Below are positions 6,800-14,234 of a DNA stretch of 36,836 bases, piece after piece. The translations under genes were made by a program, and so were the position numbers. The notes beneath the pieces were generated by a model that searched no databases, was not told the origin of the DNA, and was given only the letters and a program-made list of their open reading frames with translations. Positions within the stretch are counted from its first letter, which is position 1. Each line of letters opens with the position of its first letter. The DNA comes from Candidatus Chloroploca asiatica (GTDB lineage: Bacteria; Chloroflexota; Chloroflexia; Chloroflexales; Chloroflexaceae). The stretch is taken from NCBI RefSeq assembly GCF_002532075.1, contig NZ_LYXE01000123.1, positions 1 through 36,836 on the forward strand. Reading direction: 5' to 3'.

Positions 6800-9118
6800 T
6801 CACTCCTTAATATGTTCCGCGATGCTGATCCGTCCTGCGTCGAATGTGCCGACGATGGTGGCCGCGAGCGTCACGACCGTGAGCAGCAATGGGCTGAGCA
6901 GATACGCAAACAGCGGATTGATGACGAAGGTAAAAGAGGCGGCCCCAAAGGAGGCGATCACCGCACCCGCCAGCGCCTCGCCCAGCGTGTTGGCGAGGAT
7001 CGTGCCGAGCACAATGCCGACCACCAGGACACAGGCTGCCCGCGCTATATACTGCACCTGAATGTCAGTGTTGGTAAAACCAAACGCCTTCATCACGGCA
7101 ATCGCGTATCGATCCTTGGCCACGAGCATCCGCATAAACAACAGGGTGATCAGCAGGGCGATGGTCAGCGCAATGCCGATGGCGGCAGAGGCGGCCTTGC
7201 CAATGCCGCTGATGGTGGCACCATAGGTCTGCGCAATAAATTCGTCAAGATCCGAGACCTTGGCAAAGGTAAACCGGCCCGCATAGTCCACAAGTTTGGC
7301 GTCAAGCAGCGTCGCATCGACAAGTTCGGCGCTGATCACGCTCCACATAATGTCGGCTGAAGGATCGGTAAAGATCGCCTTGGCGGTTTTGCCGCCGTTC
7401 GTTACGTCAGAATAGATGCCGCACACGGTGAGGTTTTGCTCGTGACCGGCGATGCGCAAGGTCAGGCTATCCCCGACGTTCTTGCCCATCTCGTTGGCGT
7501 GCATCACCGACAGCGCAATTTCGTTCTCGGCAAGCGGGGCGCGCCCGGCAGCATAGGCCAGGGGAAAGATCGTATGGTCACCGAGTTCAACCTTGATCCG
7601 CTCCTCGGAGCCATCCTCCAGGCGGGCGCTGAAGGTCTGGGTGGTCAGCACGACAAAGGCGGCGATGTCGCTGTCATGCGCCAAGGCGGTGGCGATGGCC
7701 GCCGCTTTCGCGTCGATCTGGTCAGTCTGCTGAAGATCAAAGCGCAGATCGCTGTTGCCGACACCCATGTAGGTGCTGAAACTCTTGGCCGCGATCGTGT
7801 TGGCCAAGTTCTGCGGGACGATGATGATGAACGCCGCGAGCACGAGCACAGCGAGCATGGTGGCATAGAGCTTTTTGCGAGCGAGCACATCTTGCAGGCC
7901 CAGCAAGACATTGGTGTCTAGCACCTTGTTCATACTCAGGTGGAAACGCTGGCCCCCGCTGGATGTTTCCTGGGCGATACCGAAACGGATCGCCTCGCCG
8001 GGAGAGATGTGATGAAAGCGCCCAAGTACCCCGTTCACGTACGCGATGATGGACAAAAAGACTAGCAGCACACTGATCGCCCCAACAAGCAGGGCGAGGG
8101 AAGCACGTCCGCTCTCACCGAAAGAGAGGCGCATCTGCTCAAGTAGCACGCCCTGAAAGAGAAACGAAAGCGCAAAACCGAGCAGGCTGCCCACCGCTGC
8201 AATCCCAGCGTATGTCGCCAGGTAGATGCGCTTGATGTCAGCGACGCGCAACCCAATGGCTTTCATCACCCCGATTTCGCGGTAATCATCCTCGATCTTC
8301 GCCAGCAGCGTGAAGCGGATGCACAGGAATGCGACGGCAACAACCAATGCGCTTACCAGAAGCAGAACCGCAATCATCATGCCATCCGAGAGGCCGTTGA
8401 GCATGCGGTAGAGCGGATAGGTAAGCGTCGGCCCATTGGCTTCGAGGCCCGCAGCGGTGTAGGCGGCCTCAAATGCGCCCAGGTTGTCAAGGTCGTGCAG
8501 CCGGAACTCAATCAGGTACTCCATACTGCCGAACGGCTCGAGGGCCGCAAAATCGTGCTGGCTGACCAAAAAACGCTTGGACGACGAGAGTAGCGAATTC
8601 ATCTGCGCATCGCGGAGAAAGCCAGCCACGATAAATGGCTTCCCAGCCACCTCGACCCGCTCACCGAGCACGGTCGTGCCATCCTGCAGATAGTTGACCG
8701 GGACATACAGCTCCCCATCGGCAACCTGAATAATCTCCCCATCGAGGTCGAGCAGAAAATCGAACTGCTCATTCTGCACCACAAAGCCGTTATCCTGGAC
8801 GCTGCGCGCCAGTGAACCACCAGGAAACACCATCTGCGCACCGTCGAGATTGAGAAACTCCACAACCTGGAATGCAGCGACTGCCTCGTGCTGTTCGGCA
8901 AAAGCCGTCAACCGCCCCATATCCAGGGTCCCCGCGTGCATCTGCATAAAATGCGGCGTCTGCGCCCGCGTCATAAGCGCATCGATCGCCCCTGAAAGGT
9001 TGATCATAAGGATCGCCGCCAGCGTCACCAGCATAGCTGCGACGGCAACAAAGAGCATCGTCGTCAACGTGATCGCTTTGTTCTTCACGATATCGTTGTA
9101 GATCGCCCGATAATACAT
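6800..9118 (-). CDS. FtsX-like ABC transporter permease (cassette 1)
   Basis: 772 residues. An N-terminal helix near 15-45 (ITLTTMLFVAVAAMLVTLAA) is followed by a large extracytoplasmic domain. Three helices near 240-370 form the first FtsX domain and include the cytoplasmic DDYREIGVMKAIGLRVADIK. A helix near 410-430 precedes a second external domain, and a C-terminal FtsX domain contains DRYAIAVMKAFGFTN. The double FtsX-domain plan matches exporters of peptides, lipids or macrolides. ATG 9118 is preferred over the ATG at 9139 because GGAG lies 7-8 nt upstream and because the paralogue begins with the same MYYR. It follows small protein B by 36 bp and overlaps the ATPase translation signal. 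The substrate is unknown. Confidence 0.93.
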   Translation of the reverse strand: MYYRAIYNDIVKNKAITLTTMLFVAVAAMLVTLAAILMINLSGAIDALMTRAQTPHFMQMHAGTLDMGRLTAFAEQHEAVAAFQVVEFLNLDGAQMVFPGGSLARSVQDNGFVVQNEQFDFLLDLDGEIIQVADGELYVPVNYLQDGTTVLGERVEVAGKPFIVAGFLRDAQMNSLLSSSKRFLVSQHDFAALEPFGSMEYLIEFRLHDLDNLGAFEAAYTAAGLEANGPTLTYPLYRMLNGLSDGMMIAVLLLVSALVVAVAFLCIRFTLLAKIEDDYREIGVMKAIGLRVADIKRIYLATYAGIAAVGSLLGFALSFLFQGVLLEQMRLSFGESGRASLALLVGAISVLLVFLSIIAYVNGVLGRFHHISPGEAIRFGIAQETSSGGQRFHLSMNKVLDTNVLLGLQDVLARKKLYATMLAVLVLAAFIIIVPQNLANTIAAKSFSTYMGVGNSDLRFDLQQTDQIDAKAAAIATALAHDSDIAAFVVLTTQTFSARLEDGSEERIKVELGDHTIFPLAYAAGRAPLAENEIALSVMHANEMGKNVGDSLTLRIAGHEQNLTVCGIYSDVTNGGKTAKAIFTDPSADIMWSVISAELVDATLLDAKLVDYAGRFTFAKVSDLDEFIAQTYGATISGIGKAASAAIGIALTIALLITLLFMRMLVAKDRYAIAVMKAFGFTNTDIQVQYIARAACVLVVGIVLGTILANTLGEALAGAVIASFGAASFTFVINPLFAYLLSPLLLTVVTLAATIVGTFDAGRISIAEHIKE

Positions 9119-9154
9119 ACCATAACTCCTGCGACACAAAGCATCTTGCCGACA

Positions 9155-9376
9155 CTACTCATCCAGTTGGCGAAACAACGTCAGGCTCAGGCCCAGATCA
9201 CAGATACGTTGGAGCATACCGTCCAGGGCGGCCTGGTCAACAAGGGGGCCACAGAGGATCGTCTCGCCAGCGGGGCTATAGGCGACCGTGAAACCCTCGA
9301 ACCAGATCAAGGTGTTTTGGCCCAAATGACCTTTGAAACGGATTTCATAACGCATGTTGTCGTTGGGTGTGTTCAT
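9155..9376 (-). CDS. Small conserved protein B (paralogue of 1754-1987)
   Basis: 73 residues from the ATG at 9376, starting MNTPNDNMRYEIRFKGHLG and containing WFEGFTVAYSPAGETILCGPL and VDQAALDGMLQRICDLGLSL. The motif order RY-x-I-RF-x-G-x-L, PAG-x-T, DQAAL-x-G-(M/L)-L, DLGL matches small protein A, and the shared MNT start supports this start over the ATG at 9451. The Shine-Dalgarno is weak (TTGGGTT). I know this pattern as a family of uncharacterised short proteins in Chloroflexota and Actinomycetota, without an assigned role. It is the first gene of the ABC cassette 1 operon and lies immediately downstream of LuxR-2, in the same relative place as small protein A. Confidence 0.78.
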   Translation of the reverse strand: MNTPNDNMRYEIRFKGHLGQNTLIWFEGFTVAYSPAGETILCGPLVDQAALDGMLQRICDLGLSLTLFRQLDE

Positions 9377-9487
9377 AACCCAACGATACCGCAAACCAAG
9401 GCCGCTCTGGAACACACCAGGGTGGGATGTACCAAAAAAAGCACCTAACACTTTGGTGTTATACCAATGCCCGTTGAGTTGGTCGCA

Positions 9488-9561
9488 TTGTCACCCTGAG
9501 CGGAGCGAAGGGTCTCAGGCGTTCCCACGGCAGAGATGCTGAGCGCAGCGAAGCATGACAA
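9488..9561. repeat. Dispersed intergenic repeat with CTGAGCGnAGCGAAG cores
   Basis: A 74-bp element bounded by TTGTCA (9488-9493) and its inverse TGACAA (9556-9561). It contains CCTGAGCGGAGCGAAGGGTCT and, further on, GCTGAGCGCAGCGAAGC. These cores are familiar from intergenic repeats of Chloroflexota genomes. It lies between LuxR-2 and small protein B, where it may separate the two transcripts. Confidence 0.7.
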
Positions 9562-9615
9562 GGCTGCGAGCATGTCAGAAAACGTACGTTCCGGCCCACT
9601 CAGGCCAAACAACGT

Positions 9616-11886
9616 TCAGACCAACGCTAACCGGCGCGCTTCAATGATGGCCTGAGCACGACGGCTGACCCCCAGCTTGCCATAGAGATTGTTGACATGG
9701 CGCTTGACCGTGTTGAGCGCAAGCAAGAGTTCATCGGCAATCTCCTGGTTCGACTTGCCCGCGCAGATCAGCCGCAAGACGTCAAGTTCCCGTTCAGTCA
9801 ACGGCTCGATCAACGGCTGCCCTGGCAAGGACGTGCTGGCAACGGCGGTCTGAGTCTCGGCAAGCGCAGCATCCAAGAAACGATTGCGAATAGAGACGGC
9901 GATCCGTTCTGCCTGGTGAACAGCATCCTGTGCCAGGGTCGGGTTACCTTGCGCGTGATGCAAACGCGCTGCAATCAGATAACCCTGTGCAAGATAATAT
10001 TGGTGACCGTTTCTTCGCGCTGTTTCTAAGCCCTGGGCGAGCAGCGTTTCGGCTTCGTCCCATGCTCCCTTCGCACACAAGACATCGGCCAACGCCAACT
10101 GAATCAAACAAAACGCCGGATATGCGGCATACGCGGGTTGTTCAGCAAGTGACAATTCATAGCGACAGATTTTTTCTGCGTGCTCGATCCGACCTTGCGC
10201 CAGGCTGATCTTGGCCCATTCCATGGTCGCGTGCGCGAGCGCAAAAAAATTGCCGCATGCGCGTGCATGCGTACTGACACGGCTCAGGTAAGCATCGGCC
10301 TGCGCAAGATCGTTGGCGGCGACATAGTTATACCCCATCTGTGAATAACACGCGGTGTACCCCATCGCAACCACGATCGGTCCAAAGGTGTGACGAAACC
10401 CAGCGACCGTTGGCAAGAGTTGTTCGATTTCTTGAATGGCAGCGGCGACCTCGCCTTGATGCCGCATGACGACGGCGCGCAACAGCATCACTTGATGCAA
10501 AATGATGTTGTACTCGGGATGGTCCACGGGCAATGCACCTGCGGCAACCATGCGTTCAAAGGCTTGCGTAATATCATCGAGATAGGCATCAATCTGCGCA
10601 TAATCGCCGCGAATAAAGAGCGTCCAGCAATACGCCACGCCTAAGGGCGGGGATTGACGCAGCAAATCACCAGGCAACGACTCAAGCCATTGCACGGCCG
10701 TAGCGAGGCGGCCCGTGTGGTAGATCCGCCGCCAATTGTCAACCACAAGGCGGCTCACATAGGCGTAATCGGGAATGGCGAAAGCATGATGCAACGCTTC
10801 TTCTGGGTAGCCGTTCGCCTGAAACCATTCCGCAGCACGGCGATGCAGCGCTGGCAACGCGTCGGCTTGGGTGCGTTTCAAATGACTTTTGAGAAATTCG
10901 GCGAAGAGATGATGATAACGAAACCAATAATGCTCGGCATCCAGGGGGATCAGGAAAAGATTACGGCGTTGCAGATCCGAAAGCGCATGCTCACTCGCAG
11001 TCTTTGCGGTTACTGCATTGCACAAAGGGGCACACATGCGTTGGAGGATGGAGGTTTCGAGTAAGAATGCTTGCAATGAGGCTGGTTGGCGGGTCAAGAC
11101 TTCTTCGACCAGATATTCAAGCACAAGGTGTTGACTGCCCGTGAAGGCTTGAATGAAGGTATGGACATCAGCACGATCCTGCAGCGAAAGCGCAGCAAGC
11201 TGTAAGCCAGCAATCCAACCCTCGGTACGAATTTCGAGCGCCTCCACATCAGCGGCAGGCAGCGCCAAGTTCATCAAGCCATTGAAAAAGACCGTGGCCT
11301 CATCGGTACTGAAACGCAGATCAGCAAGGCGCACCTCGGTCATGTGCCCGCGTACGCGCAAACGGCTCATGGGGAGCGGCGGATCCGTTCGCGTGGCAAT
11401 GACGAGATGCAAGGCAGGCAGCGCATGTTCAAGCAGGGTCTTCATCGCTGCATGAATATCCGCATTCGAAATCACATGATAATCATCAAGAATCAGGATG
11501 AGCGCCTGGTTGCCGACGGCCACATCATTCACCAGGGCAGTAAGAAAGCGTTGGACATCAAGATCTTGCGCATCTTCCAACAGCGGCAACGCGGTCTGCC
11601 CCAAGGCTGGCGACACCGTTTGGAGAGCCGCAACAAAGTAGCGCCAGAAACGCAGCGGATGGTTGTCACGGTCATCAAGTGAAAGCCAGGCCACCTGCCC
11701 CTGATACGCGGTAATCCACTGAGCCAGCATGGTTGACTTGCCATAGCCAGCCGGCGCCGAAACAACCGTCAGCAATTTTCCCGCCTGCAAACCTGCCGTC
11801 AAGCGCTCAATCAGTTGGGGACGATGAATGATGTTAGGAGGAACCGAGGGGATAAAGAGCTTGGTTAACAGAAGCGAAGCATCCAT
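9616..11886 (-). CDS. LuxR family, MalT-type ATP-dependent transcriptional activator 2
   Basis: 756 residues. The N-terminus MDASLLLTKLFIPSVPPNII is typical of MalT homologues. It is followed by Walker A SAPAGYGKST at about 43-52, Walker B ALILILDDYH near 130-140, an FRYHHLFAEFL winged-helix signature, a helical TPR-like sensor region, and a C-terminal LuxR HTH starting LTERELDVLRLICAG in the last 61 residues. It is about 115 residues shorter than LuxR-1 and clearly not a recent copy. The start ATG at 11886 has only a weak GGA upstream but fits the family N-terminus. It stands directly upstream of small protein B and ABC cassette 1, its likely regulon. The inducer is unknown. Confidence 0.94.
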   Translation of the reverse strand: MDASLLLTKLFIPSVPPNIIHRPQLIERLTAGLQAGKLLTVVSAPAGYGKSTMLAQWITAYQGQVAWLSLDDRDNHPLRFWRYFVAALQTVSPALGQTALPLLEDAQDLDVQRFLTALVNDVAVGNQALILILDDYHVISNADIHAAMKTLLEHALPALHLVIATRTDPPLPMSRLRVRGHMTEVRLADLRFSTDEATVFFNGLMNLALPAADVEALEIRTEGWIAGLQLAALSLQDRADVHTFIQAFTGSQHLVLEYLVEEVLTRQPASLQAFLLETSILQRMCAPLCNAVTAKTASEHALSDLQRRNLFLIPLDAEHYWFRYHHLFAEFLKSHLKRTQADALPALHRRAAEWFQANGYPEEALHHAFAIPDYAYVSRLVVDNWRRIYHTGRLATAVQWLESLPGDLLRQSPPLGVAYCWTLFIRGDYAQIDAYLDDITQAFERMVAAGALPVDHPEYNIILHQVMLLRAVVMRHQGEVAAAIQEIEQLLPTVAGFRHTFGPIVVAMGYTACYSQMGYNYVAANDLAQADAYLSRVSTHARACGNFFALAHATMEWAKISLAQGRIEHAEKICRYELSLAEQPAYAAYPAFCLIQLALADVLCAKGAWDEAETLLAQGLETARRNGHQYYLAQGYLIAARLHHAQGNPTLAQDAVHQAERIAVSIRNRFLDAALAETQTAVASTSLPGQPLIEPLTERELDVLRLICAGKSNQEIADELLLALNTVKRHVNNLYGKLGVSRRAQAIIEARRLALV

Positions 11887-11976
11887 GGATGAGTTCCGTT
11901 CAATCCTTCACCCACATAACAATAACACTATACACGACAATCAAGCGTTTGGAAAAGACCGCTGGATCGCGAGACA

Positions 11977-12053
11977 CTGTAAGGCCGAAGCACGTGCCAG
12001 CCATAACATCCAGCGATAGCGCTGAGTCCGTAGCACATGCTTGGGCCCGACAG
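11977..12053. repeat. REP-like imperfect palindrome (left of transposase remnant)
   Basis: The arm CTGTAAGGCCGAAGCACGTG (beginning at 11977) pairs with the reverse complement of 12030-12053 at 17 of 22 positions. The same AAGGCCGAAGCACG core recurs as a perfect palindrome at 12348-12416 on the other side of the transposase remnant. Confidence 0.6.
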
Positions 12054-12086
12054 ATGTCGTTGTGTCCACAGACGCGGCGGGGATGA

Positions 12087-12284
12087 GGTAGCGCCCCAGC
12101 GTATCTTTCTGCTATCGTACAAAATTTCAAGTCAGTGACAGCCCGACGGATCAACCATGCCGACAGCACGCCGGGGCGACGGGTCTGGCAGGAGGACTAC
12201 TACGAGCATAGTATTCGCAATGAGGCTGATCTGCAGCGTATTCGGGGCTACATCAACGCAAATCCGTCGCGCTGGCGTGCATAA
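12087..12284 (+). pseudogene. C-terminal remnant of a RAYT / IS200-like transposase
   Basis: The plus-strand frame after a TGA at 12084 reads GSAPAYLSAIVQNFKSVTAR, then RINHADSTPGRRVWQEDYYE, then HSIRNEADLQRIRGYINANP, then SRWRA and a TAA. The block FKS-x-x-x-R-x-I-N, then P-G-x-x-VWQ-x-DYYEH-x-IR-(N/D)-E-x-(D/E)-L-x-x-IR-x-YI-x-x-NP-x-(R/K)W, is the conserved C-terminal signature of REP-associated tyrosine transposases (Y1 HUH family). The N-terminal HUH motif and the rest of the catalytic domain are absent from the adjacent DNA, so this is a dead fragment of about 65 codons. REP-like palindromes carrying one shared core lie on both sides, as expected for this family. Confidence 0.85.
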
Positions 12285-12553
12285 GATCCATCACCGCCGA
12301 TGATCGGCCCGTGGCGCGACGAGGCACGCCATGGCGACCGACGCTGGAAGGCCGAAGCACGCGCCACAGACGCCTCTCCAGCAAGAGAGTCCATGTGGGG
12401 CGCGTGCTTCGGCCTTACGGGTGGCGGGAGGACGACGGGCGGGGTAGGGGACGACGGGCGGGGGTCATCGTCGGTCGCGAGGATGATGCTGAGGGTGGTC
12501 GGCCACGCCTGCGGCGAACCGGGGCGCGGGGTGAAGGGCACCAGATCGATCAT
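12248..12553 (-). CDS. Hypothetical Pro-rich protein with tail running into a REP element
   Basis: An ATG at 12553 has GGAG 7 nt upstream. It begins MIDLVPFTPRPGSPQAWPTT and continues with LSIILATDDDPRPSSPTPPV in codons with strongly G/C third positions, so this part looks genuinely coding. From about residue 45 (PVRPKHAP) the frame passes through the REP-like palindrome at 12348-12416 and ends antisense to the transposase remnant. The C-terminal half is therefore probably an insertion artefact and the original end was lost. No domain is recognised. Confidence 0.42.
   Translation of the reverse strand: MIDLVPFTPRPGSPQAWPTTLSIILATDDDPRPSSPTPPVVLPPPVRPKHAPHMDSLAGEASVARASAFQRRSPWRASSRHGPIIGGDGSYARQRDGFALM
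12348..12416. repeat. REP-like palindrome, 18-bp perfect arms (right of transposase remnant)
   Basis: AAGGCCGAAGCACGCGCC at 12348-12365 is the exact reverse complement of 12399-12416, with a 33-nt loop between. The arm core is shared with the imperfect palindrome at 11977-12053, so the two bracket the RAYT-like remnant. Confidence 0.8.
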
Positions 12554-12944
12554 GTGCGTGCTCCATGCAAACAACACGATTTCAGGTGGATTGTAGCACG
12601 TATTTGCTTTTCTCGCAAGGCACGATGCCTGGCGACAAGGCCATCATCGTGACGAGCCTGACTCCAGACGTGGAGCCGGGTCGCGACGACGGCACAACGG
12701 TACGCTGCCACATTTGCGACGATGTCCCTGTACGGCGCTACGTGTATCGTAGCCTCCCGGTGCGTGTCTCTGTCGGCATAGTAGCAGGCGTGGGTAACAG
12801 GAATGGGCCCAGGTCGCCCACCGCCGGTTCTTGGTAGTTTCCGTTCCGTTTCTCCCGGCGCAGGGGATACAGGCACAGGGCGCGGTGAGGCTCATCCGCC
12901 AACAGGTGTTGCGTTTGCGGTTCCGCCGTCACGAGCGGCCCGGC
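12554..12944. other. Intergenic stretch with short repeats
   Basis: No convincing gene. A GTG-started minus-strand ORF (12738-12932, MTAEPQTQHLL...) follows the next gene by 12 bp but has no Shine-Dalgarno and no recognised domain. Short sequences found here recur around 13300-13468: GTACGGCGCTAC at 12730, CGTTCCGTTTCTCCCG at 12842 and GGTTCCGCCGTCA at 12919. Confidence 0.4.
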
Positions 12945-13238
12945 TCAGAGCAGCACCATGCCCCGCCTGACATCGGCAAGCAGGTCGTGCGACGGCTTGA
13001 CCTGGACGCTGAAAAAGGTGTTCCACCAGCCGCGGCGCAGGTGCATGACCGGCTGGATCGGCAGAAGCTCTGGCGAGTTGGGAAAGACCCAGGAGGAGCG
13101 CTTGACCCGTAGCTCGCCGGTGATAGGCGCGCCGTCAGGGGCGCGAAACACGAGCGTCCAGGTGGCGGGTAGCTGGACGAAGGCGTGCTGAAAGATGATC
13201 GTCCACTGGTCGGCAGGACAGGGAATCGTGCGAGGCAT
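12945..13238 (-). CDS. Hypothetical 97-aa protein
   Basis: Starts at the ATG at 13238 with AGGAG 8 nt upstream, which settles the start against the longer frame reaching 13415. The protein begins MPRTIPCPADQWTIIFQHAF and contains ATWTLVFRAPDGAPITGEL and LRRGWWNTFFSVQVKPSHDL. It has several tryptophans, no membrane segment and no recognised motif. Beta-strand-like alternation suggests a small globular domain. It stands alone between blocks of short repeats, with no partner gene in tight spacing. The codon bias is coding-like, so I accept it as a gene without assigning a function. Confidence 0.6.
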   Translation of the reverse strand: MPRTIPCPADQWTIIFQHAFVQLPATWTLVFRAPDGAPITGELRVKRSSWVFPNSPELLPIQPVMHLRRGWWNTFFSVQVKPSHDLLADVRRGMVLL

Positions 13239-13594
13239 GCGGCGTTCTCCTGCGCGCAAGCACGGCCTGGTGTCGGCTCCAGTATAGCCTATGCCCAGAT
13301 CGTTCCGCTTCTCCCGTAAGCTGGCTATGGCGTGTTCGGTTCCGCCGTCATCAGCAGCCAGGTACGGCGCTACAGACGGCTTGACCAGAACCGGCTGAGT
13401 CAGGTGGAAGTGCAAAAGCGTAACGGCGGCGTTCCGTATTTGCGACGATGTACATGTACGGCGCTACGGTGATGCTCTACGCACGCAGTGGAGCAACCAG
13501 GTTGCCCCGAGGCTCGCCGGACAAGGGAGTGCCCAATACGCCGTAACGCCGTACAAAGCCTGTGCTCAAGCGCTACCTTACCCGACACGTCCCG
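13239..13594. other. Intergenic stretch with short dispersed repeats
   Basis: No gene is supported. It carries CGTTCCGCTTCTCCCG (13301), GGTTCCGCCGTCA (13339), GTACGGCGCTAC (13362 and 13456) and ATTTGCGACGATGT (13438). All of these have near-identical partners at 12712-12931 on the other side of the 97-aa gene, but in shuffled order. Confidence 0.5.
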
Positions 13595-13800
13595 TCACCC
13601 GGTGGTGATCTTGATCATATTGGTGGCGGAGAGGCGCAGCTGCGGACACACTTCCTGGGGCAGGCACGATTCTGGTTGCTGCTGCGGCCCTACGTCCCCG
13701 CGCCCCACGGACGCGGTGATGCCGGGGATGATCCGCCCGTCGCCAGGGATCATTCCCGCCCCGATGATCGCGTTGGGGCGCCAAACCTCGTCACAACATA
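13595..13800 (-). pseudogene. Possible gene tail cut off near the MITE pair
   Basis: The minus frame reads DEVWRPNAIIGAGMIPGDG and ends LRLSATNMIKITTG before a TGA. Third positions are mostly G/C and the composition looks coding. It has no start of its own, because the frame upstream runs into the MITE-like repeat at 13810. It could be the C-terminus of an interrupted gene or a chance open frame. No domain is recognised. Confidence 0.3.
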
Positions 13801-13809
13801 CTGGATCTG

Positions 13810-13906
13810 CGTCACTTTTGGTGCATAGCGGCAAACAGAACATTCAACGTCATCGGTTTGCCGCAGCCCAGTCAGACGCCCTGGATCGTCTACACCAAAA
13901 GTGACG
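13810..13906. mobile_element. MITE-like unit 1 (97 bp)
   Basis: Bounded by terminal inverted repeats CGTCACTTTTGGTG and CACCAAAAGTGACG. The body is nearly identical to unit 2 at 13927-14023, differing at about three positions. It encodes no transposase. On the minus strand a frame reading GVLLGCGKPMTLNVLL exists, but it is confined to the repeat. Confidence 0.75.
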
Positions 13907-13940
13907 ATGAGCCGACATGGGCTCATCGTCACTTTTGGTG
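13893..13940. repeat. Perfect 21-bp hairpin joining the two MITE-like units
   Basis: The right end of unit 1 plus its flank GATGAGCC (13893-13913) is the exact reverse complement of 13920-13940, the flank plus the left end of unit 2. The loop is six bases (GACATG). The flank symmetry means the two units are joined head to tail across a palindromic 20-bp linker. Confidence 0.85.
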
Positions 13941-14023
13941 CATAGCGTCAAGCAGAACATTCAACGTCATCGGTTTGCCGCAGCCCAGTAAGACGCCCTG
14001 GATCGTCTACACCAAAAGTGACG
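13927..14023. mobile_element. MITE-like unit 2 (97 bp)
   Basis: Same length and same CGTCACTTTTGGTG terminal inverted repeats as unit 1, and same orientation. The pair forms a direct repeat with a 117-bp period. Confidence 0.75.
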
Positions 14024-14234
14024 AAGAACCACCATGTCATGGCGAGGTTTGCGGGCGCAACTCGCGGAGCACTGCTGCGACCTGATGCGATGCTGCCCGT
14101 AGCCTGGCCGTGCGCCAGATGCTACGCGAAGTGGCGTGACACTAGCGCAATCTATGCTGGTGAGCGCCGCGTGTGGGATAGTCTTGCGGTGCAGCTAGTG
14201 CGCTGATCCATTGGTTTGAAAGAGGATGATTGTA
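14024..14234. other. Region downstream of the RHS gene, no immunity gene seen
   Basis: About 210 bp between the MITE-like pair and the stop of the giant RHS gene. The only open frames are short and lack Shine-Dalgarno or coding character. An immunity gene would be expected here, on the minus strand just after the toxin tip. None is visible, and no terminator hairpin with a T-tract is evident either. Confidence 0.5.
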
